Origin: Bog-473 sp963744225
GTDB lineage: Bacteria; Actinomycetota; Acidimicrobiia; Acidimicrobiales; RAAP-2
NCBI GenBank assembly: GCA_963744225.1
Contig: CAVUSV010000004.1
Location: 434,001 to 498,000, forward strand
Reading direction: 5' to 3'
Length of the DNA: 64,000 bases
The position numbers and the translations under genes are program-made. The first letter of the stretch is position 1. The number at the start of each line of letters is the position of its first letter. The notes under the pieces are model-generated. The model worked only from the letters and a program-made list of their open reading frames with translations. It was not told the DNA's origin and made no database searches. Positions 27,410 through 37,673 of the stretch are shown one piece after another.

Positions 27410-28978
27410 TCAGGCAGCGGATTCGGGAGTCTCGCCGCTGGCCCGGTCCCCATCGAGTTCGGGCGTGCTGAGCGGGATTCGCACGGTTACCGCCATGCCG
27501 TGTCCCGGTGAGGACACAGCGACGACGCTGCCGCCGTGCGCGGCCACGATGGCCGACACGATGGAGAGACCCAATCCGCTCCCCCCGCTCGTGCGGGACC
27601 GCGCGGGGTCGGACCGATAGAAGCGCTCGAAGACGTGGCGCGCGTCCTCGGTGGGCATGCCGGGTCCGCTGTCACGCACCTCGAGCTCGGCCTCCTCGTC
27701 GCCGACCTGGTTCAACCGCACCGTCGTGGCGGTCCCCGGGGGCGTGTGCGCTCGGACGTTGGCCAGCAAGTTGTCAATCACCTGGCGCAGACGGTCCTTG
27801 TCGCCGATCACTTCGACCGGGTGCGCTGCCCAGAACCGGACCGGCCATTCGGGCCCGACGGCCGTCGCGGTACGGACAGCCTCCGACGCCACGGACACCA
27901 GCTCGACCGGTGCCGTCTCCATCGGCACGCCCTCGTCCAGGCGGGCCAACGTAAGGAGATCATTAACCAACCGGTCCATGCGGGCCGTCTCCGTTCGGAT
28001 GCCCGCGACGATGCGCGGCAGATCGTCGGGTTGATCGGCTCCGCCTCGCTCGAACAGCTCGGCGTAGGCAGACACGGCGGCAATGGGCGTCCGCAGCTCG
28101 TGGGAGGCGTCGGAGACGAACTGGCGCAGGTGGTGTTCGTTCTCCTTCAAGCGCGCCTCAGAGGCGAGTCGCGCGGCGAAGGCCGCCTGGATTCGCTCGA
28201 GCATGACGTTGAGGGCTCGGGCCAGCCGACCCACCTCGGTCGACTGCTCCGCGCCGGGGACTCGCTGCTCCAGATTGCCGGCGGCAATGGAATCGGCTGT
28301 GCGCTCGACGTCCTCTAGGGGGCGCAGTCCAAGCCGGACCAGCCACCATCCGCCCGCCAACGCGAGTACGAGGGCGCCCGCGGTGACAGCAAGCTCGGTG
28401 AGGAACAGCGTGTGCAAGGTGCTCGTCTGATTAACCAGTGCCTGCGCCTGAACCAGCACGTCGCCGTTGAAGTTGGGCCCGGCGATCTTGGTCGCGCGCA
28501 CCCGGAACGCCGGGCCACCTGAGGCGATGGCGCCCGTGGTGAACGAGGCCACCTGGGTGCCGTCCGGCTGGGTGCTGAAGCCCGCGATGACCGACGGGAG
28601 CTGAGGGCGGTAAGGGTGGCTCTCGACGTAGGCCGGACATTCGAGTCCGTCCACGACGGCGCCCTTCTGGCTCACCACCCCGACGTAGCTGAAGCCGAAG
28701 ACATTCTGAAAGCGTTGGCCGCTGGCCGAACTAGGTCCTCCGCCGGAATTCCCGACCGGACCTGAGCCGTTGTCAGTACGCGGCGAGAGGCACGCCAGGG
28801 CCACGGTTCCGGTGACGGCATCGGCGGTAAGAGTGGGAACTGGCTGGTGCGCGAGCTGCTGGTCGACCTGGTTGTACAGGGACGACCGCAGTGCCGAATA
28901 GGTGGCGAAGTCGGCCACGACCAACGCAATGATCGAAATGAGCCCGACGGCGAGCAGGAGCCGGAGCCGAAGTGACAC
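27410..28978 (-). CDS. Sensor histidine kinase (HAMP-HisKA-HATPase)
   Basis: A 522-residue membrane kinase. A first membrane helix (residues ~5-27), an extracellular sensor region to ~185, a second helix and HAMP (LRPLEDVERTADSIAAGNLE), the H-box FVSDASHELRTPIAAVSAYA, N-box VIDNLLANVRAHTP, G1 VRDSGPGMP and G2 SGGSGLGLSIVSAIVAAHGG. It phosphorylates the adjacent response regulator. GTG start directly after the regulator's stop (TGAGTG). The domain plan matches mycobacterial TcrY/TrcS-like kinases. The signal is unknown. Confidence 0.92.
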   Translation of the reverse strand: MSLRLRLLLAVGLISIIALVVADFATYSALRSSLYNQVDQQLAHQPVPTLTADAVTGTVALACLSPRTDNGSGPVGNSGGGPSSASGQRFQNVFGFSYVGVVSQKGAVVDGLECPAYVESHPYRPQLPSVIAGFSTQPDGTQVASFTTGAIASGGPAFRVRATKIAGPNFNGDVLVQAQALVNQTSTLHTLFLTELAVTAGALVLALAGGWWLVRLGLRPLEDVERTADSIAAGNLEQRVPGAEQSTEVGRLARALNVMLERIQAAFAARLASEARLKENEHHLRQFVSDASHELRTPIAAVSAYAELFERGGADQPDDLPRIVAGIRTETARMDRLVNDLLTLARLDEGVPMETAPVELVSVASEAVRTATAVGPEWPVRFWAAHPVEVIGDKDRLRQVIDNLLANVRAHTPPGTATTVRLNQVGDEEAELEVRDSGPGMPTEDARHVFERFYRSDPARSRTSGGSGLGLSIVSAIVAAHGGSVVAVSSPGHGMAVTVRIPLSTPELDGDRASGETPESAA

Positions 28979-29692
28979 TCAGGCCGCTCCGTTGGCGGAC
29001 TCGGGCTCCCGCAACGTGTAGCCCACGAGGCGGATGGTCTGGATGAGCGGGGGGCCGAACTTCTCGAGCTTCTTGCGCAAGTAACTGACGTAGGTCTCAA
29101 CGACGTTGCCGTCGCCCCCGAAGTCGTAGTGCCAGACGTGGTCGAGAATCTGGGCCTTCGAGAGCACGTGACGCGGGTTGAGCATGAAGTAGCGCAGGAG
29201 GTTGAACTCGGTCGCGGTGAGGTTGATGGGGTGCCCGTCGCGGCGCACCTCGTGGGCGCTCTCGTCGAGTTCCACGTCGGAAAAACGAAGGATGCCGTCG
29301 TCCTCGGGCTCGTAGCCGGTCCGGCGCAGGATGGCGTGCACCCGGGCGATGACCTCGGCGAGCGCGAACGGTTTGGTGACATAGTCGTCGCCCCCGACGG
29401 TGAGCCCCGCCAGCTTGTCCTGCAGCGTGTCGCGGGCAGTCAGGAAGAGAACGGGGATGCGCAGCCCGTCGGCACGCAGGCGCCGGGTCACCTCGAGACC
29501 ATCGAGGTCGGGCAGCATGACGTCGAGGATCATGAGGTCGGGCGGGTCGTCTTGGGCCTGGGCGAGCGCGTGACGCCCCGTTATCGCTTCGTTGACGGTG
29601 AATCCTTCGTAGCGCAACGAGGTGGCCACCGCATCGACGATCGAGGGCTCGTCGTCGACCACCAAGACCCGCGGTCCGTTTTCGATCTTCAC
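28979..29692 (-). CDS. OmpR/PhoB-type response regulator
   Basis: About 237 residues. Receiver domain: VLVVDDEPSIVDAVATSL (acidic pocket), PDLMILDVMLPDLDGLEV (phospho-Asp), VLFLTARD and GGDDYVTKPFALAEV (Lys). C-terminal winged helix: INLTATEFNLLRYFMLNP, AQILDHVWHYDF, VVETYVSYLRKKLEKFG. The GTG at 29692 follows GAGGGAGG. First gene of the two-component pair; kinase follows with no gap. Resembles TcrX/TrcR regulators. Confidence 0.93.
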   Translation of the reverse strand: MKIENGPRVLVVDDEPSIVDAVATSLRYEGFTVNEAITGRHALAQAQDDPPDLMILDVMLPDLDGLEVTRRLRADGLRIPVLFLTARDTLQDKLAGLTVGGDDYVTKPFALAEVIARVHAILRRTGYEPEDDGILRFSDVELDESAHEVRRDGHPINLTATEFNLLRYFMLNPRHVLSKAQILDHVWHYDFGGDGNVVETYVSYLRKKLEKFGPPLIQTIRLVGYTLREPESANGAA

Positions 29693-29780
29693 TGGTGAAA
29701 CCTCCCTGGCGCACAGGTTCGCGCCCCCGGCTCCCCATCCAGTGTGCCCCCGCTGTGGGCCTGCTGTGAACGGGGGAAAT

Positions 29781-31046
29781 TCAGGCGGATTGCGCGTCGA
29801 GGGCGCGCCGCAGCAGGTCAAGGGCCGAAATAGCCCCGTACTGGCGGACGCGCTCCCGATCGCCGGGCACCCGGAGCTCGCGGGTCTGAGCCGGCTCGCC
29901 GGGGAGGGAGAGGCCGACGAACACGGTGCCCGGTGCAACGCCCTCCTGATCCTCTGGACCGGCCACGCCGGTGATGCCGAGGCCGACATCGGACCCCGTC
30001 ACCCGAGCGGCACCCTCGGCCATCGCCGCCGCCGCGGCCTCGGTGACCACAGGCCCGGGGGGCACACCGAGAACATCGAACTTGACCTGCGAGTCATAGG
30101 CCACCACGCCGCCGCGGAACCAGGCAGAGGCGCCGGGCACATTGACGAGGCGGGAGGCGATGAGGCCTCCGGTCAGCGACTCGGCCACGCCGAAGGTGAG
30201 GCCACGCGCAATGAGGCGGTTGGCGACGGCCACCTCCATGGACTCTTCATCGACGCCGAAGATGATGTCGCCCAGCCGCTCGTCGATGGCGCGGCGTACT
30301 TCGGCCTCCTCCTTGTCGAGCAAGGCGGTGACATCGTCGTGTGTGCGTGCTCGTGCCGTGATGCGGACCTTGATCCCCTCGATCCCAGAGGCGAGGAAGG
30401 CGAGGGTGACGTCGCCGTTTGCATCGAGCGCGTCGATGCGATCCTGCAGAGCTTCGGCCAGCCCGGACTCGCTGGCCCCCCACGTGCGCAGCACGCGGCT
30501 GGCGATAATCCCTTCGTCGCCGGCCTCGGTCATGCGGGCACGCAGGTCCGGCAAGATGGCGCGCTCGAACATCTCGGCCATCTCGTAGGGAACGCCGGGG
30601 ACCGCGTAGATCACTTTGTTGCCGAGCGGGCAGATAAGGCCGGGTGCCGTTCCGGCCACCTGGGGAATGATGGTGGCACCCTGCGGAACGTCGGCCTGGC
30701 GAGCGTTGTTGGCCGTCATGGTGCGGCCCCGGGCCTCGAAGAAGCCGGCGATGAGGTCGACGATCGCCTCGTTGCGCACGAGCTCGACGCCCATCACCTC
30801 GGCGATCGCTTCGCGACTGATGTCATCCTGGGTCGGGCCGAGCCCGCCGCACATGATGACGCCATCGCTGCGGGCCAGCGTGGTACGTAGGGCGAGCACG
30901 ATGCGGTCGTGGTTGTCGCCAACGGCCTGGTGGAAGTGGGATGCCACGCCGTTGGCTGCCAGGTGCTCGCCAAGCCAAGCCGAGTTGGTGTCAGCGATCT
31001 GGCCGAGCAACAACTCGGTGCCGACCGCCACGATCTCGATCCTCAC
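29781..31046 (-). CDS. cinA: CinA-family protein (NMN deamidase / competence-damage protein)
   Basis: A 421-residue full-length CinA. The N-terminal MoCF-like domain has EIVAVGTELLLGQIADTNSA, GGLGPTQDDISREAIAEVMG and VIYAVPGVPYEM. The C-terminal deamidase domain has GVAESLTGGLIASRLVNVPG and FRGGVVAYDSQVKFDVLGV. It recycles nicotinamide mononucleotide. In actinobacteria the order rimO-pgsA-cinA is common and often leads to recA; here recA lies some 18 kb away. GTG start 10 bp after pgsA. Confidence 0.93.
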   Translation of the reverse strand: MRIEIVAVGTELLLGQIADTNSAWLGEHLAANGVASHFHQAVGDNHDRIVLALRTTLARSDGVIMCGGLGPTQDDISREAIAEVMGVELVRNEAIVDLIAGFFEARGRTMTANNARQADVPQGATIIPQVAGTAPGLICPLGNKVIYAVPGVPYEMAEMFERAILPDLRARMTEAGDEGIIASRVLRTWGASESGLAEALQDRIDALDANGDVTLAFLASGIEGIKVRITARARTHDDVTALLDKEEAEVRRAIDERLGDIIFGVDEESMEVAVANRLIARGLTFGVAESLTGGLIASRLVNVPGASAWFRGGVVAYDSQVKFDVLGVPPGPVVTEAAAAAMAEGAARVTGSDVGLGITGVAGPEDQEGVAPGTVFVGLSLPGEPAQTRELRVPGDRERVRQYGAISALDLLRRALDAQSA

Positions 31047-31056
31047 GGGAGCGACC

Positions 31057-31650
31057 TTACGAGGCTGCCGGTCGGTGCAGGGCTCGACGGCCGTCGATCA
31101 GGTACTCAGCCCCGGTGTAGAGGGTGAGCGCAGCGGCGAACCAGATCGTGGCGACTTGGAGGCCGTGCTGATGGGCCAGCGGGGGGATGATGACGGTACC
31201 GATGGCCAAGTCCTGGACGAGCGTTTTGAGCTTGGCCGACTTGCGAGCCGGAATGGACACGCCGCGGCGACCCACCCAGGACCGGTAGAGCTGCATGCCC
31301 ACCTCGCGGATCGTGATGAGGATCACCGGCAGCCAGGGCAGGTGGCCTTGCACGGCCAGGGTGAACATGGCCCCGAGGACACAGGCCTTGTCCGCGAGCG
31401 GGTCGAGGAAGGCACCGGAACGGGTGGTGCCCTGGCGGCGGGCCATATAGCCATCGAGCCCGTCGCTGCCGGCGAGGATGATGCCCACCGCGACGTTGAT
31501 CCACGATGCTCCCCAGACGACGAGCATCACGACGTAGACGGGCGCGGCCAGGAGCCGGGCCACCGTCACCGCGTTGGCCGGAGTGACCAGCGCGCTGGGC
31601 CCGAAGGCGAACCCCGAATGCGAGGGTGGCTCGTGGGTGGCGTCGCTCAT
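31057..31650 (-). CDS. pgsA: CDP-diacylglycerol--glycerol-3-phosphate 3-phosphatidyltransferase
   Basis: A 197-residue CDP-alcohol phosphotransferase with the motif SDGLDGYMARR...GAFLDPLADK (DGxxAR...GxxxDxxxD). About five membrane segments. It forms phosphatidylglycerol phosphate from CDP-diacylglycerol. TPANAVTVARLLAAP is the standard PgsA N-terminus. Start overlaps the rimO stop by 4 bp (ATGA). Confidence 0.9.
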   Translation of the reverse strand: MSDATHEPPSHSGFAFGPSALVTPANAVTVARLLAAPVYVVMLVVWGASWINVAVGIILAGSDGLDGYMARRQGTTRSGAFLDPLADKACVLGAMFTLAVQGHLPWLPVILITIREVGMQLYRSWVGRRGVSIPARKSAKLKTLVQDLAIGTVIIPPLAHQHGLQVATIWFAAALTLYTGAEYLIDGRRALHRPAAS

Positions 31651-33051
31651 ACGGGCGGCGCTGCAGCGGCGGCGAGCACCGCGTCACGGTGGGGTGCCGG
31701 GTGGCCGTGCAGGTCGGGCCCCTCCGCGCCGGTGATGAGCAGATCGACGAGGCTGCCCACCCGGATCTCGGCGGGAAGATGCACGATGCCGTCGATCTCG
31801 GGCGCCTCGTGAGGAGTACGGCCACGCCCGGGCGCATCGACGAGCACCCGTTGCACCGTGCCGATGAGCCGGTCGCGCTTGGCCGCAGTGATGGCGTCCT
31901 GGAGCTCTGAGCACTCGCGCAGGCGCTCGAGCGCCAGCTGGGGCGGAACCTGATCGACGAGCCCGGCGGCGTGCGTCCCCTCCTCGTTGGAGAACGGGAA
32001 GAAGCCGGCCCAATCGAGCTGCGCGGCCTCGAGGAACTGGAGCAGCAGATCGTGGTCCTGCTCGGTCTCGCCCGGGTAACCCAGGATGAAGGAGGAACGG
32101 AAGGTGGCATCGGGGTCGGCGTCCCTGATGTCAGCGATGCGGCGCAGGAAGCGCTCGCCGTCGCCCCAGCGGCGCATGCGAGCGAGCAGCGGGCGGGACA
32201 CGTGCTGAAGCGAGAGGTCGAAGTAGGGCACGCCCGTATCGAGGATCGTCTCGATCAGTTCGTCAGTCAGCCCCGAGGGATAGAGGTAAAGCAGCCTGGT
32301 TCGCTCGACCCGGGCAGAGACGGCGCGGGTGAGGGCGGCGATCGGCGAGGGGCCGTGCGGCGGTGCGGGTGCCTCGGCCGGGACCGGTGCGATCACGGTT
32401 GTAGGAGGCGAGGTCCTGCGCCACGAGGACGATCTCGCGGAGGGGCGGGGCGCCCTCCACCGTGGCCCGCAAGGCCTCGACCTCGGCCAACACGTCCTGG
32501 GGGGAGCGCGACCGCTGTTTGCCCCGGAACGACGGAATGGCACAGAACCCGCAGATGCGGTCGCACCCCTCGGCGACCTTCACGTAGGCCCACGGAGCGC
32601 GGGCCGCCGGGCGGGGCAACTGCAGGAGGTCGAAATCGTGGGCGCCGGATCCCGGTCCGGGGCCCGCATCGGACCGGGTCGGGCCGATGGTGACTGCGAC
32701 CGCCGCGGCCGTTGTTTCCGGTGCGGACCACGCGGCCAGCTCACGACCGAAACCGGCGACGAGGTCCACCTCCGGCATTGCCTCACGCAACTCGTCGCCG
32801 TAGCGCTCGGCCATGCAGCCGGTCACGACCAGGCGCGCCCCGGCGGCCCGGCGATCAGCGAGAGAAAGGATCGCCTCGATCGACTCCTGGCGGGCCGCCT
32901 CTATGAAGGCACACGTATTCACGACAACGAGCTCGGCATCGCCGGGGTCCGACGCGCGGCCGTAGCCCTGCGCCTCGAGGTGTCCCTCGAGCTTGTCGGA
33001 GTCCACACGGTTCTTGGGGCACCCAAGGGTCTGCAGCCAGTAGAGACCCAC
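31647..33051 (-). CDS. rimO: Ribosomal protein S12 methylthiotransferase RimO (frameshifted)
   Basis: About 468 residues after joining two frames. UPF0004 domain: LYWLQTLGCPKNRVDSDKLE, VVVNTCAFIEAARQESIEAI and VVTGCMAERYG. Radical SAM site: VAEGCDRICGFCAIPSFRG (CxxxCxxC). Then IVLVAQDLASYNRD and, in the other frame, RTRLLYLYPSGLTDELIETI, LSLQHVSRPLLARMRRWGD and a TRAM domain. The shift lies between 32345 and 32395; 1405 nt is 3n+1 (one base gained). GTG at 33051 preceded by GAGGAGAAGG. It adds a methylthio group to the S12 aspartate using two Fe-S clusters. Confidence 0.88.
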
Positions 33052-33165
33052 GACGTCGCACCTTCTCCTCGCATCAAGCCGATTCCCGCCGGAGTGACGG
33101 TCACGGCAAGCCCGCCGCGGCGGGCCGACTTTCAGGTCGTCAAACACGCGGGCCGACTTCCCAAG

Positions 33166-33254
33166 CGGAGAGGGAGGGATTTGAACCCTCGGACCCGGTT
33201 ACCCAGGTCAACTCATTAGCAGTGAGTCCGATTCGGCCGCTCTCGCACCTCTCC
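33166..33254 (-). tRNA. tRNA-Ser (anticodon GCT)
   Basis: The minus strand folds as a class II tRNA. Acceptor GGAGAGG pairs with CCTCTCC, the anticodon stem-loop is ACTCA-CTGCTAA-TGAGT with anticodon GCT (reads AGC/AGU), a long variable arm GGGTAACCGGGTCC follows and the T stem-loop is GAGGG-TTCAAAT-CCCTC. The discriminator is G and CCA is not encoded. Confidence 0.95.
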
Positions 33255-33364
33255 AGCAGGGCTTTTGCATTTCGACGGGACCGGCTGTCCGCAACCTGTC
33301 CAGAATCTCTGCGCCGAAGCCCGTGCAGGAAGCCTACGTGAACGCTCGCCGGGCGTTTGGCAGG
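33237..33364. repeat. Direct repeat copy 1, overlapping tRNA-Ser 5' end and integrase remnant
   Basis: About 128 bp nearly identical to 36389-36514. It begins with CCGCTCTCGCACCTCTCC (the first 18 nt of tRNA-Ser, complementary strand) and runs through ACCGGCTGTCCGCAACC and AATCTCTGCGCCGAAGCC to GGCAGG. The pair brackets 3.0 kb holding the FtsX permease, as att-like ends or a segmental duplication would. Confidence 0.85.
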
Positions 33365-33729
33365 TGCGGGTGTCCGTCGGGCGCGACCCCGGCACCAAGC
33401 GCGACGTCGACGCCAGTTCGACTGTCCACGCGGGACGGCGGGCGGCCCAGCGGGAGGCCGCCCGGTTGGTGCAGCAGGCGGCCTCGGAGGGCCCGATCCC
33501 CACCGAAGACTCTGCTCGAGAACCGGCGGATGGCCCTTGTCGTCTCAGAGGAGCTCGGGACAAGGGGTCTCTGGAAACTCACCGGCCGCCGTCCGAGGGC
33601 CCCGTGACCGCGGATCGACGATCGTGCTACCACGAGGTCGATGCACCTACTGACCACATTGGCGGCCGAGCGGGAGTCGGACATGCTGAGGCAATGAACG
33701 ACGCAGCGGCCCCCGCGGCCGGGGGGTGA
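33265..33729 (+). pseudogene. Remnant of a tyrosine (phage-type) integrase N-terminus
   Basis: The frame encodes SLRERSPGVWQVRVSVGRDP and HAGRRAAQREAARLVQQA, the arm-type DNA-binding N-terminus of actinophage/ICE tyrosine integrases. After about residue 75 the sequence loses resemblance (SETH, Arg/Pro-rich) and the core-binding and catalytic domains are absent. It sits directly beside tRNA-Ser, the usual target of such integrases. The family call rests on pattern recognition. Confidence 0.65.
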
Positions 33730-36271
33730 CGGGGTCACGCGCCCGCGCAGAGGGTGCACCGACTGTGCCGGCGTTCCACACCGCCTGGTACAGGACCCTC
33801 ACCGGCTGGAGACGGCAACGAGAGGGCTACCTCACGCTCGTCGTCCTGATCGGCCTCGTCGGCGGTATCGCTCTGGGATCGCTGGCGGCGGCTCGCCGGA
33901 CGGATTCGTCGTTCGCCACCTTCCTAGCCAACTCGAATCCCTCGGACCTCATGATCGAACCGGCCGGCGGCGGGCCCGGCGTTGGCCAGCCCAACGACGC
34001 GGCACGACTGGTCGAGGCCGTACGCAAATACCCACAGGTCAAGCATGTCGAGGCCTACGAGGCGTTGAATGCGTCACTCATCGTGGGGGGAAAGGCCGAT
34101 GAGCGCAGCCTCAATGGCAACGTCGTCGTCGTCGGCAGCGTTGACGGCCTTCTCTTCAACCAGGATCGCTTCGCCGTCACGAGCGGCCAGATGGCAGATC
34201 CTGCCCGCGCCGACGAAGTCATGCTCACGCAGAACGCCGCGACGGCTCTCGGGTTGCATCTCGGTGAGGTGGTCAACGTTGCGATCTCGTCGAATTCGGG
34301 ATCCGGACCCGCCCGACGCTTCGGGCTCAAGGTAGTCGGCATCGGCCTACTGAACCGCGAAGTCGTCCAGGACCAGATCGCCAAGTACCCGACGTACATC
34401 GTCGCGACACCGGCCCTCACCCGGTTGGTCGCCGGCGACGGCACCATCGTGTACTTGGGGGTACAGCTGCGCCGGGGTGCGGCCGACGTTCCAGCGGTAG
34501 AGCGGCGGTGGAACTCGACCGAGCGTTACTTCACCGACTTCCAAGTGGCCTCGGTGCTGGAGGCGGAGGCCGATCAGGCAATACGGCCTGAGGCACTCGC
34601 GCTCGGGGTGTTCGGGGGCATCGCCGTGCTGACCGCACTGCTCCTCGGCATCCAACTCATCGCGCGCCATCTGAGAGCCCGCGAGCATGACCTGAACGTC
34701 ATGCAGGCCATGGGGGCGGATCCGGCGACGACTGTTCTCGACGGCCTGATCGGAATCCTCGGATCCGTTCTGGCGGGCTCCTTCCTCGCCGTCGGAGTGG
34801 CTGTCGCTCTGTCAAGTCTGTTCCCAATCGGCCCCGTCCGTCCCGTCTACCCGGATTCCGGCGTGAACGCGGACTGGACGGTGCTCGGTGTCGGGTTCGC
34901 AGTGATGGTCGGCGTGCTCGGGGCAGGCGCAGTGCTCTTCGCCATCCTGGATGCACCGCACCGAGCGCAGCGACGCTCTCGGTCCTTCGCACACCGTTCG
35001 TCCACCCTGGGCCTTCTGGCACGCAGCGGGTTGCCCCCATCAGCTATCGCGGGTGCATCCTTCGCCGTCGAGCTCGCGACGCTCGGTACGGCCGGACGGC
35101 CGGTGCCTACCGTTGGGCGCTCCTCGCCGCGGTGATCGCAATGGTCGTCGTCACTGCGACGTTGACCTTCGGTGCCAGCCTGAGCGCGCTGGTGTCCCAT
35201 CCGGCGCTCTACGGGTGGAACTGGGACTACGCCGTGCAGAGCTCCGACGGCTACGGGCCCGTCCCGAACCAGGCGGTGGCGCCGTTCCGGCATGACCCCG
35301 CGGTCACGTTATCGGGCGTCTGGTTCGCGACCATGCAGCTGGACGGGGTCGAGGTACCGACCTTGCTGTCCGACCCAGGGTCCTCTGTCACGCCACCTGT
35401 CATCTCGGGTCACGGGCTGGACACGTCGCGCCAGGTCGTCCTCGGCGCGGCAACCCTCGCGCAGTTGCACAAGCGGATCGGCGACACCGTGGATCTCCAA
35501 TACGTGCCCGGCTATCCGCGCCGCCCCATCCCGCTGACCATCGTCGGCGTGGCGACGATGCCCGCGATCGGGATCGCCGAGGGGCTCCACACCTCCATGG
35601 GCGTCGGCGCGGCCGTGCCCGCCGATGCGGGGCCCGTGACGGTAAGTCTGGGCCCGCAGGGCTACGGCGGGTCCTGCAATGGACCGAACATGGTCTTCGT
35701 GCGGGCTCGGGGCGGTTTGGGCTCGCCACAGGGTCGAGTTGCCGCGCAGCGGATTTCCGACGCGGCCAACCGGATCCTGGCCGCGCAACCACGGAACTCG
35801 AACTGCGGAGGCAACCTCGCTTCCGTCCTCGGCGTCCAGCGTCCCGCTCAGATCGTCAATTACCGCTCCATGGGCACGACCCCCGTACTGCTCGCCGGCG
35901 GTCTTGCTCTCGCCGCAGTCGTCGCGCTCGGGTTGGCGCTCGCCGCATCCGTGCGGCGGTGCCGCCGAGACCTGGCGCAGCTCAAGGTATTGGGTTTCGT
36001 CCAGCGGCAGCTATCCGCGGCGGTCGCCTGGCACTCGTCCATTGCCGTCGCGATCGGGATCGTCCTCGGCATCCCACTCGGAATTGTGACCGGCCGATGG
36101 TTGTGGATCCTGTTCGCCGAGCAGATCGGAGCCGTACCGGCACCGACGGTGCCGGTACTCTCGGTGGTCCTCGCCGCCGCCGTCGCACTGGTGCTCGCGA
36201 ATGCAGCCGCCGTGCTCCCGGGTCGACGAGCCGCTCGCACCGCGGCGGCGCTCGCCCTCCATGAAGAGTAG
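33726..36271 (+). CDS. FtsX-like ABC transporter permease (frameshifted)
   Basis: A MacB/FtsX-type permease of about 848 residues once two frames are joined. N-terminal membrane helix with LVVLIGLVGGIALGSLAAAR then RTDSSFATFLANSNPSDLMI; three helices around residues 290-410 (GVFGGIAVLTALLLGIQLIA); C-terminal half with VVVTATLTFGASLSAL, a large extracellular region and final helices ending in LPGRRAARTAAALALHEE. Frame one reads IAGASFAVE and frame two resumes at ARYGRTAGAYRWALLAAV; the shift is near 35060-35085 and total length is 3n+2 (one base lost). No ATPase partner gene lies nearby. GTG starts at 33726 or 33765 are possible. Confidence 0.8.
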
Positions 36272-36388
36272 GCATCGCAAAGGCTTCATCGTCTTGGCCG
36301 GTGTGCCCGAAACGTGCGGAGGACTCGCCAGTCCGGGCGAGAGCCGCTCGTCCGCCGCGGTCCGCGTCCTCGCCGCAGGATTTCTTGT

Positions 36389-36514
36389 CCGCTCTCGCAC
36401 CTCTCCAGCAGGGCTTTTTGCATTTCACGGAACCGGCTGTCCGCAACCTGTCCAGAATCTCTGCGCCGAAGCCCGTGCAGGAAGCCGACGAACGCTCGCC
36501 GGGCAATTGGCAGG
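36389..36514. repeat. Direct repeat copy 2 downstream of the permease
   Basis: About 126 bp matching 33237-33364 with few substitutions and small indels near the end. It carries the first 18 nt of tRNA-Ser but not the rest of the tRNA, and the first codons of the integrase frame. The flanking 36272-36576 region (305 bp) holds nothing else recognisable apart from the lipase upstream region. Confidence 0.85.
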
Positions 36515-36576
36515 CAGGGTGGGGCCCGCTTCTTCCACTCGTCAGGTGACAGAGACTCAGCGTACGATCGGCGGCA

Positions 36577-37557
36577 GTGGCGACGACCCCTACGCCTCTC
36601 CCGTTGGATGACGATGTCGCCCTCGCCCTCAGGGGTCTGGCGGACGCCGACGTGCATGGCCTGAACGCGGTGCTGCGCGACGCTCTCAAGCATGAGCTAC
36701 GCGGTTCCGCCCTGGCGAAGGACGGACCGCTGCCGGTGCCCAACTCCTTCGCCGCCGGATTGGTGGCCGATCTGTTGCACCCCGGCTCCAGCCCGCCCGG
36801 CTCGAACGACTGGTTGACGAAGCCGTCGGCCGCACACCCACGTCCAGTCGTGCTGGTCCACGGGCTGACAGCGAACATGACCAACTCGTGGCAAGCACTC
36901 TCTCCCCTGCTGGCCAACCACGGCTACACCGTGTTCGCTCTGACGTATGGCCTCACCAACGGCACCAAGTTCGGCGGACGCAAATCGGTGGCGCTCTGCG
37001 CCAGCGAACTGTCAGCGTTCATTGACCGCGTCCTCGACGAGACCGGTGCCGCCCAGGTCGACATCGTGGGCCATTCACTCGGCGGGCTGATGCCCCGTTA
37101 CTACATGAAGGACCTCACTGGCGCCGCCAAAGTGCACCAGCTGGTGGGCCTGGCGCCGGTGAACCACGGCACCGAGCTCGACGGGATGGTGACGGTGGCC
37201 AAAATGCTGGGCTTGAATCCCGGAGCAGTCCCAATCCCAGACTGCCAGAGTTGCACTGAGTTGGTGAAGGACTCGGCCTTCCTGACGGCACTGAACGCCG
37301 GAGGTGACACGCTGACCGGCGTCGACTACACCGTCATCGTCACCCGCTACGACGAGCTGGTGACCCCGTACGATTCGGCGTTCCTCATCGGTCCCAACGT
37401 CACCAACATCACACTGCAGGATCACTGCGCCGAAGACTTCAGTGAGCACTTAGCGATCATCTACGACCCGATCGCCCTTCACTACGTGCTGAACGCGCTC
37501 GACCCTACACAAGCGTCGCCAGCACCGTGCGTCTTCGTACCCCCGTTCCTCGGCTGA
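36577..37557 (+). CDS. Lipase / triacylglycerol esterase (alpha/beta hydrolase)
   Basis: A 326-residue hydrolase of the lipase class 2 / EstA type. RPVVLVHGLTANMTNSWQAL is the oxyanion strand, VDIVGHSLGGLMPRYYMKDL has the nucleophile Ser, VTRYDELVTPYDSAF carries the Asp and LQDHCAEDFSEHLAIIYDP the histidine. Two Cys pairs (CQSC near 235, CAED) hint at disulfides, yet there is no clear signal peptide. GTG start. Lies just outside the repeat-flanked segment. Confidence 0.85.
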   Translation: MATTPTPLPLDDDVALALRGLADADVHGLNAVLRDALKHELRGSALAKDGPLPVPNSFAAGLVADLLHPGSSPPGSNDWLTKPSAAHPRPVVLVHGLTANMTNSWQALSPLLANHGYTVFALTYGLTNGTKFGGRKSVALCASELSAFIDRVLDETGAAQVDIVGHSLGGLMPRYYMKDLTGAAKVHQLVGLAPVNHGTELDGMVTVAKMLGLNPGAVPIPDCQSCTELVKDSAFLTALNAGGDTLTGVDYTVIVTRYDELVTPYDSAFLIGPNVTNITLQDHCAEDFSEHLAIIYDPIALHYVLNALDPTQASPAPCVFVPPFLG

Positions 37558-37673
37558 CCGGCTCGCTAAGCCGGACCAGGTCGACAAGATCGCCCTCTTG
37601 CTAGCGAGGAACGAGATGTACGTGCAGATGAAGCCCGCCTGGCCCAACTCTCGGGCGTGAGGGCAGCGGACGG

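Noticed and set aside
33265..33729. Treating the integrase-like frame as an intact gene
   Set aside because: Only the arm-binding N-terminus is recognisable; no catalytic Arg-His-Arg-Tyr core follows.
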